Assembly (NCBI GenBank): GCA_030533445.1
Contig: CM060069.1
Span: 707,756-771,755, forward strand
Origin: Cyprinodon diabolis
Taxonomy: Eukaryota; Chordata; Actinopteri; Cyprinodontiformes; Cyprinodontidae
Length of the DNA: 64,000 nucleotides
Direction of reading: 5' to 3'
The notes under the pieces were generated by a model, which was not told the DNA's origin, searched no databases, and saw only the letters and a program-made list of their open reading frames with translations. Made by a program: the position numbers and the translations under genes. This document shows, piece by piece, positions 50,375 to 60,800 of this stretch; the first letter of the stretch is position 1; each line of letters begins with the position of its first letter.

Positions 50375-53300
50375 TGGACTTGGGACCAGAAGGGCTAGGC
50401 TGGGTCAGGACTCGGGACCAGAAGGGTTAGGCTGGGTCAGGACTCGCGACCAGAAAGGCTAGGCTGGGTCAGGACTCGGGACCAGAGGGGTTAGGCTGGG
50501 TCAGGACTTGGGACCAGAAGGGTTAGGCTGGGTCAGGACTCGGGTCAGGAAATCGGGACTAGAAGGGTTAGGCTGGGTCAGGACTCAGGACTAGAAGGGC
50601 TAGGCTGTGTTAGGACTCGGAACCAGAAAGGCCAGGCTGGGTCAGGACTCGGGACTACAAGGGCTAGGCTGGGTCAGGACTCGGGACTACAAGGGCTAGG
50701 CTGGGTCAGGACTTGGGACCAGAAGGGTTAGGCTGGGTCAGGACTCGGGTCAGGAAATTAGGACTAGAAGGGTTAGGCTGGGTCAGGACTCAGGAATAGA
50801 AGGGCTAGGCTGTGTTAGGACTCGGAACCAGAAAGGCCAGGCTGGGTCAGGACTCGGGACTACAAGGGCTAGGCTGGGTCAGGACTCGGGACTACAAGGG
50901 CTAGGCTGGTTCAGGACACGGGTCTAGAAGGGCTAGGCTGGGTCAGGACCCGGGACTAGAAGGGCTAGGCAGGGTCTGGACTCGGGACTAGAAGGGTTAG
51001 GCTGGGTCAGGACTCGGGACCAGAAAATTAGGCTGGGTCGGGACTAGAAGGGCTAGGCAGGGTCTGGATTCTGGACTAGAAGGGTTAGGCTGGGTCAGGA
51101 CTCGGGACCAGAATGATTAGGCTGGGTCAGGACTTGGGACTAGAAGGGTTAGGCTGGGTCAGGACTGGAGTCAGGACTCGGGACCAGAATGATTAGGCTT
51201 GGTCAGGACTCAAGACTAGAAGGGTTAGGTTGGGTCAGGACTCGGGTCAGGACTCGGGACCAGAAGGGTTAGGCTGGGTCAGGACTCGGGACCAGAAGGG
51301 CTAGGCTGGGTCAGGACTCGGGACCAGAAGGGTTAGGCTGGGTCAGGACTCGCGACCAGAAAGGCTAGGCTGGGTCAGGACTCGGGACCAGAAGGGTTAG
51401 GCTGGGTCAGGACTCGGGACCAGAAGGGTTAGGCTGGGTCAGGACTCGCGACCAGAAAGGCTAGGCTGGGTCAGGACTCGGGACCAGAGGGGTTAGGCTG
51501 GGTCAGGACTTGGGACCAGAAGGGTTAGGCTGGGTCAGGACTCGGGTCAGGAAATCGGGACTAGAAGGGTTAGGCTGGGTCAGGACTCAGGACTAGAAGG
51601 GCTAGGCTGTGTTAGGACTCGGAACCAGAAAGGCCAGGCTGGGTCAGGACTCGGGACTACAAGGGCTAGGCTGGGTCAGGACTCGGGACTACAAGGGCTA
51701 GGCTGGGTCAGGACTTGGGACCAGAAGGGTTAGGCTGGGTCAGGACTCGGGTCAGGAAATCAGGGCTAGAAGGGTTAGGCTGGGTCAGGACTCAGGAATA
51801 GAAGGGCTAGGCTGTGTTAGGACTCGGAACCAGAAAGGCCAGGCTGGGTCAGGACTCGGGACCAGAAGGGCTAGGCTGGGTCAGGACTCGGGACTACAAG
51901 GGCTAGGCTGGGTCAGGACTCGGGACTACAAGGGCTAGGCTGGGTCAGGACTCGGGACTACAAGGGCTAGGCTGGGTCAGGACACTGGTCTAGAAGGGCT
52001 AGGCTGGGTCAGGACCCGGGACTAGAAGGGCTAGGCAGGGTCTGGACTCGGGACTAGAAGGGTTAGGCTGGGTCAGGACTTGGGACCAGAAGGGTTAGGC
52101 TGGGTCAGGACTCGGGACCAGAATGATTAGGCTGGGTCAGGACTTGGGACTAGAAGGGTTAGGCTGAGTCAGGACTGGAGTCAGGACTCGGGACCAGAAT
52201 GATTAGGCTTGGTCAGGACTCGAGACTAGAAGGGTTAGGTTGGGTCAGGACTCGGGACCAGAATGATTAGGCTGGGTCAGGACTCGGGACTAGAAGGGCT
52301 AGGCAGGGTCAGGACTCGGGACTAGAAGGGCTAGGCAGGGTCAGGACTCGGACTCGGGACTAGAAGGGCTAGGCAGGGTCAGGACTCGGGACTAGAAGGG
52401 CTAGGCAGGGTCAGGACTCGGGACTAAAAGGGCTAGGCTGGGTCAGGACTCGGGACTAGAAGGGTTAGGCTGGGTCAGGACTCGGGACTAGAAGGGTTAG
52501 GCTGGGTCAGGACTCGGGACTAGAAAGGCCAGGCTGGGTCAGGACTCGGAACCAGAAAGGCCAGGCTGGGTCAGGACTTGGGACCAGAAGGGTTAGGCTG
52601 GGTCAGGACTCTGGTCTAGAAGGGCTAGGCTGGGTCAGGACCTGGGACTAGAAGGGCTAGGCAGGGTCTGGACTCGGGACTAGAAGGGTTAGGCTGGGTC
52701 AGGACTCGGGACCAGAATGATTAGGCTGGGTCAGCACTCGGGACTAGAAGGGCTAGGCAGGGTCTGGACTCTGGACTAGAAGGGTTAGGCTGGGTCAGGA
52801 CTCGCGACCAGAAAGGCTAGGCTGGGTCAGGACTCGGGACCAGAAGGGTTAGGCTGGGTCAGGACTCGGGACCAGAAGGGTTAGGCTGGGTCAGGACTCG
52901 CGACCAGAAAGGCTAGGCTGGGTCAGGACTCGGGACCAGAGGGGTTAGGCTGGGTCAGGACTTGGGACCAGAAGGGTTAGGCTGGGTCAGGACTCGGGTC
53001 AGGAAATCGGGACTAGAAGGGTTAGGCTGGGTCAGGACTCAGGACTAGAAGGGCTAGGCTGTGTTAGGACTCGGAACCAGAAAGGCCAGGCTGGGTCAGG
53101 ACTCGGGACTACAAGGGCTAGGCTGGGTCAGGACTCGGGACTACAAGGGCTAGGCTGGGTCAGGACTTGGGACCAGAAGGGTTAGGCTGGGTCAGGACTC
53201 GGGTCAGGAAATCAGGGCTAGAAGGGTTAGGCTGGGTCAGGACTCAGGAATAGAAGGGCTAGGCTGTGTTAGGACTCGGAACCAGAAAGGCCAGGCTGGG

Positions 53301-54622
53301 TCAGGACTCGGGACCAGAAGGGCTAGGCTGGGTCAGGACTCGGGACTACAAGGGCTAGGCTGGGTCAGGACTCGGGACTACAAGGGCTAGGCTGGGTCAG
53401 GACTCGGGACTACAAGGGCTAGGCTGGGTCAGGACACTGGTCTAGAAGGGCTAGGCTGGGTCAGGACCCGGGACTAGAAGGGCTAGGCAGGGTCTGGACT
53501 CGGGACTAGAAGGGTTAGGCTGGGTCAGGACTTGGGACCAGAAGGGTTAGGCTGGGTCAGGACTCGGGACCAGAATGATTAGGCTGGGTCAGGACTTGGG
53601 ACTAGAAGGGTTAGGCTGAGTCAGGACTGGAGTCAGGACTCGGGACCAGAATGATTAGGCTTGGTCAGGACTCGAGACTAGAAGGGTTAGGTTGGGTCAG
53701 GACTCGGGACCAGAATGATTAGGCTGGGTCAGGACTCGGGACTAGAAGGGCTAGGCAGGGTCAGGACTCGGGACTAGAAGGGCTAGGCAGGGTCAGGACT
53801 CGGACTCGGGACTAGAAGGGCTAGGCAGGGTCAGGACTCGGGACTAGAAGGGCTAGGCAGGGTCAGGACTCGGGACTAAAAGGGCTAGGCTGGGTCAGGA
53901 CTCGGGACTAGAAGGGTTAGGCTGGGTCAGGACTCGGGACTAGAAGGGTTAGGCTGGGTCAGGACTCGGGACTAGAAAGGCCAGGCTGGGTCAGGACTCG
54001 GAACCAGAAAGGCCAGGCTGGGTCAGGACTTGGGACCAGAAGGGTTAGGCTGGGTCAGGACTCTGGTCTAGAAGGGCTAGGCTGGGTCAGGACCTGGGAC
54101 TAGAAGGGCTAGGCAGGGTCTGGACTCGGGACTAGAAGGGTTAGGCTGGGTCAGGACTCGGGACCAGAATGATTAGGCTGGGTCAGCACTCGGGACTAGA
54201 AGGGCTAGGCAGGGTCTGGACTCTGGACTAGAAGGGTTAGGCTGGGTCAGGACTCTGGACCAGAATGATTAGGCTGAGTCAGGACTTGGGACTAGAAGGG
54301 TTAGCCTGGGTCAGGACTGGGGTCAGGACTCAGGACCAGAATGATTAGGCTTGGTCAGGACTCGAGACTAGAAGGGTTAGGTTGGGTCAGGACTTGGGAC
54401 CAGAATGATTAGGCTGGGTCAGGACTCGGGACTAGAAGGGTCAGGCTGGGTCAGGACTCGGGACTAGAAGGGTTAGGCAGGGTCAGGACTCGGGACTAGA
54501 AGGGCTAGGCTGGGTCTGGACTCTGGACTAGAAGGGCTAGGCTGGGTCTGGACTCGGGACTAGAAGGGTTAGGCTGGGTCAGGACTCGGGACTAGAAGGG
54601 TTAGGCTGGGTCAGGACTCGTC
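50375..54622. repeat. 32-bp minisatellite downstream of AUH
   Basis: About 130 copies of a 32-bp unit: GGACTCGGGACCAGAAGGGT followed by TAGGCTGGGTCA, with CTAG, TCAGGAAAT and AATGATTAGG variants. It contains two adjacent, near-identical 1452-bp blocks (about 51351-52802 and 52803-54254). Confidence 0.96.
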
Positions 54623-54811
54623 AGTATTCTCAGGTCCTCAGCATGCGACCAAATCCGCTGGATGTGGCGATGACGGGGTTGGCTGCACACATGTGTCCCT
54701 GGAAGCTAAGCGGCTAACGTGTCAGCGAGGCGCCGCAGGCTCCCAGCTCTGCTGCGTCTGCAGGCAAACAGGTCCGGGGTCCAAAGCTGTGGTTCAGGGA
54801 ACAAACGTGGT
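54623..54811 (-). other. AUH 3' UTR between stop codon and minisatellite
   Basis: 189 bases after the AUH stop on the - strand. I find no AATAAA, ATTAAA, AGTAAA or TATAAA on the - strand here, so the mature 3' end either uses a weak signal or lies in or beyond the 32-bp array. Confidence 0.6.
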
Positions 54812-54889
54812 TCATTCCCCCTTGAAATGAGGACGCCTCTTCTCCTTGAAAGCAGCGAGACCTTCCAGGCGGTCTTTGGTCGGTATCAC
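54812..54889 (-). CDS. auh: AUH terminal exon
   Basis: Reads [20 protein letters not shown] then HFKGE and TGA, matching the human C-terminus ([10 protein letters not shown].. KGE). The acceptor is TTTTTCAAG, an unusual A rather than C before AG. The stop lies about 190 bases from the edge of the 32-bp minisatellite. Confidence 0.92.
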   Translation of the reverse strand: MIPTKDRLEGLAAFKEKRRPHFKGE

Positions 54890-57800
54890 CTTGAAAAACA
54901 AACAGGAGCATTAGAAGCAGCTTGATTGGTCTCAGCCTGGTTTAACCGTTTGCTGACCGAGCTGCGATCGCCTCGTCAGCAGGGACAGAAAACGTTGTAA
55001 TGTTTTTAATTTGCTGACGGTCATTTCTTTACTGCTGTCAGGTCATTAGGAGTAAACTAATGTGGAATCATCAAAGTGCGCGTCTGCTGGTTTTAACTAA
55101 TAAACATGTTCCTGTGACGCTAACGCTGCTCAGTCCGACGGCTGAAGCTGCAGTTTGCATCCAGAACACGAACCTTCCAGGGCAGAACATCCACCAAGAG
55201 ACCGCTGCCCCTCAGAGGCTGCTCATGAGCCCTGCTGGCTGTGTGATGGAGCATCAACGCTGCAGACTGAGGACCCTCCTCCTCCTCTGATTGGTTGATC
55301 CTGACCGAACAGCAAAGAAGAGGAGGAGCTTGATTTTTTCCTGCCTCATGTCAGAAAATCTTCATCCTCATGTCTGCTGGGGCTGCTATGTCTCAGGCAG
55401 AGCACTGCTGTTCTGTCAGACCTGCATACCTATACTCACTATTCAAGATGTCAGAATTGGGTTTATCCCTTTAGTTTTGTACGAAAAATAAACTCTAAAC
55501 TACCTCAATGGGCGTGTCCCTTTAGTCATGTACAAAAAAAAAACTAAGGTCAAAAAACACCAGAAAGCACTTTTAGCAGCCTAGTAAACTAGCCCCACCC
55601 ACCAGCGGCCAAATGATTTCCTGCTTCCTACTTCACAGTCAGTTGCTCAGTTGCATTGGCCAATAGGCACAGACATGGTTAGAAAGGCAACGGGTTGTTC
55701 TCATCAACAATCTTCCGATGTCTCATTCATTGGGGCCAGACTAGATTAGACATTTAATCTCACATTTATCAGGTTACAATTAAAATGTTTTTTGTACATG
55801 ACTAACGGGATACACGTCCGTTTAGGTAGTTTAAAGCTTATTTTTCATACAAAACTAAAGAGATAAACTAAAGAGATAAATAGGTATTGACTATGGGTAT
55901 GCTGTTCTGACGGGGTATGCTTTTCTGACTGCGTATGCTGGTCTGACGGGGTATGCTTTTCTGACTGCGTATGCTGGTCTGACTGCGTATGCTGGTCTGA
56001 CTGGGTATGCTGGTCTGACGGAGTATGCTGGTCTGATGGGGTATGCTGTTCTGACGGGGCATGCTGGTCTGACTGGGTATGCTGGTCTGACTGGGTATGC
56101 TGGTCTGATGGGCATGCTGTTCTGATGGGCATGCTGTTCTGATGGGGCATGCTGGTCTGACTGGGTATGCTGGTCTGACGGAGTATGCTTTTCTGACTGG
56201 GTATGCTGTTCTGACGGGGTATGCTTTTCTGACTGCGTATGCTGGTCTGACGGGGTATGCTTTTCTGACTGCGTATGCTGGTCTGACTGCGTATGCTGGT
56301 CTGACTGGGTATGCTGGTCTGACGGAGTATGCTGGTCTGATGGGGTATGCTGTTCTGACGGGGCATGCTGGTCTGACTGGGTATGCTGGTCTGACTGGGT
56401 ATGCTGGTCTGATGGGCATGCTGTTCTGATGGGCATGCTGTTCTGATGGGGCATGCTGGTCTGACTGGGTATGCTGGTCTGACGGAGTATGCTTTTCTGA
56501 CGGAGTATGCTGGTCTGACGGAGTATGCTGGTCTGACGGAGTATGCTGTTCTGACGGGGCATGCTGGTCTGATGGGGTATGCTGGTCTGACTGGGTATGC
56601 TGGTCTGACTGGGTATGCTGTTCTGATGGGGCATGCTGGTCTGACTGGGTATGCTGGTCTGATGGGCATGCTGGTCTGATGGGGCATGCTGGTCTGACTG
56701 GGTATGCTGGTCTGACGGAGTATGCTTTTCTGACGGAGTATGCTGGTCTGACGGAGTATGCTGGTCTGACGGAGTATGCTGTTCTGATGGGGCATGCTGG
56801 TCTGATGGGGTATGCTGTTCTGACGGGGTATGCTGGTCTGACTGGGTATGCTGTTCTGACGGGGTATGCTGGTCTGACTGGGTATGCTGTTCTGACTGGG
56901 TATGCTGGTCTGACGGAGTATGCTTTTCTAATGGAGTATGCTGGTCTGACGGAGTATGCTTTTCTGACGGAGTATGCTGGTCTGACGGAGTATGCTGTTC
57001 TGATGGGGTATGCTGGTCTGACGGCGTATGCTGTTCTGACGGGGTATGCTGGTCTGACGGGGTATGCTGGTCTGACTGGGTATGCTGTTCTGATGGGGCA
57101 TGCTGGTCTGACTGAGTATGCTTTTCTGACGGAGTATGCTGGTCTGACGGAGTATTCTGGTCTGACGGAGTATGCTGGTCTGATGGGGTATGCTGGTCTG
57201 ACTGGGTATGCTGGTCTGATGGGCATGCTGGTCTGATGGGCATGCTGTTCTGATGGGGCATGCTGGTCTGACTGGGTATGCTGGTCTGACGGAGTATGCT
57301 TTTCTAATGGAGTATGCTGGTCTGACGGAGTATGCTTTTCTGACGGAGTATGCTGGTCTGACGGAGTATGCTGTTCTGACGGAGTATGCTGGTCTGACTG
57401 GGTATGCTGGTCTGACGGGGTATGCTTTTCTGACTGCGTATGCTGGTCTGACGGGGTATGCTTTTCTGACTGCGTATGCTGGTCTGACCGCGTATGCTGG
57501 TCTGACTGGGTATGCTGGTCTGACGGAGTATGCTGGTCTGATGGGGTATGCTGGTCTGACGGGGCATGCTGGTCTGACTGGGTATGCTGGTCTGACTGGG
57601 TATGCTGGTCTGATGGGCATGCTGTTCTGATGGGGCATGCTGGTCTGACTGGGTATGCTGGTCTGACGGAGTATGCTTTTCTGACGGAGTATGCTGGTCT
57701 GACGGAGTATGCTGGTCTGACGGAGTATGCTTTTCTGACGGGGCATGCTGGTCTGATGGGGTATGCTGGTCTGATGGGGTATGCTGGTCTGACGGGGTAT

Positions 57801-60800
57801 GCTGTTCTGACGGGGTATGCTGTTCTGACGGGGTATGCTGGTCTGACTGGGTATGCTGTTCTGATGGGGCATGCTGGTCTGACTGAGTATGCTTTTCTGA
57901 CGGAGTATGCTGGTCTGACGGAGTATGCTGGTCTGACGGAGTATGCTGGTCTGATGGGGTATGCTGGTCTGACTGGGTATGCTGGTCTGATGGGCATGCT
58001 GTTCTGATGGGGCATGCTGGTCTGACTGGGTATGCTGGTCTGACGGAGTATGCTTTTCTAATGGAGTATGCTGGTCTGACGGAGTATGCTTTTCTGACGG
58101 AGTATGCTGGTCTGACGGAGTATGCTGTTCTGACGGAGTATGCTGGTCTGACGGAGTATGCTGTTCTGACGGGGCATGCTGGTCTGATGGGGTATGCTGG
58201 TCTGACGGGGCCTGCTGGTCTGACGGGGTATGCTGGTCTGACAGAACAGTGGCGGTGGAACCCACTGCCTTCCTCTGCTCATCCTTTAATCGCCCATCCT
58301 TATGGTTGGGGTTTCTTGCTGTCTCCTCCTCTGTCTGCTTGTTCTTTAAACGTTCCCACTGAAACCGCTACTGCTGAGTCAGAGACGCAGCTGATCGGTT
58401 TCTGGGATTGTTGATGCATTTTTTGGGAGACCAGCTGATTTTTATCGCCTCACCGTTACTGAACGGCCTGGCTTCCACCACTCAGCAGACGGAGCTACTA
58501 TTCCAGTTAAGATCAAGATGATGACATCAGTAACAACAGGAAGGAGAACGGGCCACAGAGGCAGCACTCACCTGAGCGTAGCACGCCTCTTCGATGGCCA
58601 GACCTGTGGATAAATCCACCTGGAAGAGAATCAGGCGTCAGTCAGTGATAGAAAACAAGCCTTCCATTAGTTCTTAGTCCAGGCCTGTCTGACTGCAACG
58701 TTCTGATTGGTTTATAGTCACCTTCTGACGTTGGGATGTAAAGCTAGGTTGCATAGTGATGCTAACTGATCTGGTTGTTTGCTATGATCTAAGCCAAGGG
58801 GAGCATGTAGATGTCAAATAGGAGGGGCCCCAGAACGGAGCCTTGAGGAACCCCACAGGTGATTTTTCTGGTCTCTGATGTAAAGTTCCCTACTGACTCA
58901 TAGAAGTCCTTGTCCTTCAGGTAGGATTTAAAACAGAAAGGTCCACCCAGTTTTCCCGACGCTCTAATAAAATCCAGTGATCAACAGAATCAAACGCTGC
59001 ACTGAGGTCCAGTAATACCAGCACTCTGGTTCTTCTCTTTATACGGATCTCAGTGAACACCTGAATCAGGGCACACTCTGTACTCTGGTTACTATGGAAA
59101 CCTAATTGGAAGACGTCAAAACAGCTGGTCCTTGTTAAGAAGGCATTTCAAAATAATTTTCAAATTTAATCTTAAAGTTTATGGCCCCTGTGGATTGACT
59201 GTTGTCTACAGTATCACTATCATTACATTCAGCAATAAAGGTTGGTATAAATGGTGCTGTTGGGTCAATAGTGATCAGTATTTAAATGCTGAAATTCCAG
59301 TTTCTTTTGAAGAAACGGTGTAAAATTTGGCCCTCATGCTGCCCCAGCCAGTTGCTCAAAGGGCCCCAATGTTGCAACAGAGGCTCCTGGATTACAACTG
59401 GGAAATGTTGCTGTGCAGGCTCTCTGCCACAGTTCCTAGCCATAGCGGCTGGCTACCCATAGCGGCTGGCTACCCATAGCGGCTGGCTAGCTATAGCAGC
59501 CGGCTAGCTATACTGCTGGCTACCCATAGCGGCTGGCTACCCATAGCGGCTGGCTAGCTATAGCAGCTGGCTAGCTATAGCAGCTGGCTACCCATAGCGT
59601 CTGGCTACCCATAGCGGCTGGCTAGCTATAGCGGCCTGCTAGCTATAGCAGATGGCTAGCCATAGCGGCCGGCTAGCCATAGCGGCCGGCTAGTTATAGC
59701 GGCTGGCTAGCTATAGCAGCTGGCTAGCTATAGCAGATGGCTAACCGTAGTGGCCGGCTAGCCATAGCGGCTGGCTACCCATAGCGGCTGGCTAGCTATA
59801 GCAGCCGGCTAGCTATAGCAGATGGCTAGCCATAGCGGCCGGCTAGCCATAGGAGCTGGCTAGCCATAGTGGCCGGCTAGCCATAGCGGCCGGCTAGCCA
59901 TAGCGGCCGGCTAGCCATAGGAGCTGGCTAGCTATAGCAGCTGGCTAGCCATAGGAGCTGGCTAGCCATAGCAGCTGGCTAGCTATAGCAGATGGCTAGC
60001 TATAGCAGATGGCTAGCTCAAGTAGTCAGTCACCCGTCGTGCAAACAGGAAGCCTGGGTTCGTATCCAAGCAGGGGGAATGAGCAGCCAGTGTTGGTCCT
60101 GAGATCCCATCCTGGCAGACCCTTCATGCTTCTGGGAATGGCTCCTAGTGGAGCTTGGAATCCAGAGGTCCCGAGTTCAAGTCCCACTCCCACAGGCTGC
60201 CAATCTGGGTCCCTGAGCAAGACCCATAACCCCACACTGCTCCTCGGGCGCCGCAAAATGGCAGCCCACTGCTTGATCAATAAAAAACCAGGGATCTTTA
60301 AAATACACTGTAGGAGTAAATAAAGTCTGTAGAAAGATGCAAGGATTTCGTTAATGGCAGATTGTGGAGCCCTCAGATGTGACAAAAAATAATTTATTGT
60401 TGTAATATGACTTTATTTAATCCTTTAGACATTATGAATCATCAATACATTCTGACTTTATTTTTGTCTCTGTCCGTGTAAAGTGTTTCTATGTGGCATC
60501 AGAACTCACCTCTATTCCCTGGTTAATTGCCAGCTTTGCCATCCGTACTGCAATCGGTCCCTGAGAAGCCAGAACCAAACCTTTCCCTTAGTGACAGCCC
60601 TCCTTCTGAAACCAGGTTTTCCTGTCTGCTCCAGTACCTGAGGGTTGATCTCACGAGCCAGCTGGAGAGCGTGAAGGTAGGCTGCGTCTCCACGCTCGTT
60701 CTGCTCTACCGAATGATTGACCAGCCCCAGGCGGAACGCCTCCTTTCCATCCACGACTCGGCCCGTGAAGATCAGCTCCTTGGCTAGAGACACGCCGATG

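Noticed and set aside
50375..54622. Interstitial telomere-like sequence (GGGTTAGG in each 32-bp unit)
   Set aside because: Only six to eight matching bases per 32-bp unit, with no consecutive TTAGGG; chance resemblance.
55845..58265. Frames of 316-715 codons on both strands (RPAYPV, QHTPSD, GLTGYA)
   Set aside because: 18-bp period is divisible by 3 and units lack stops; the region is an AUH intron.
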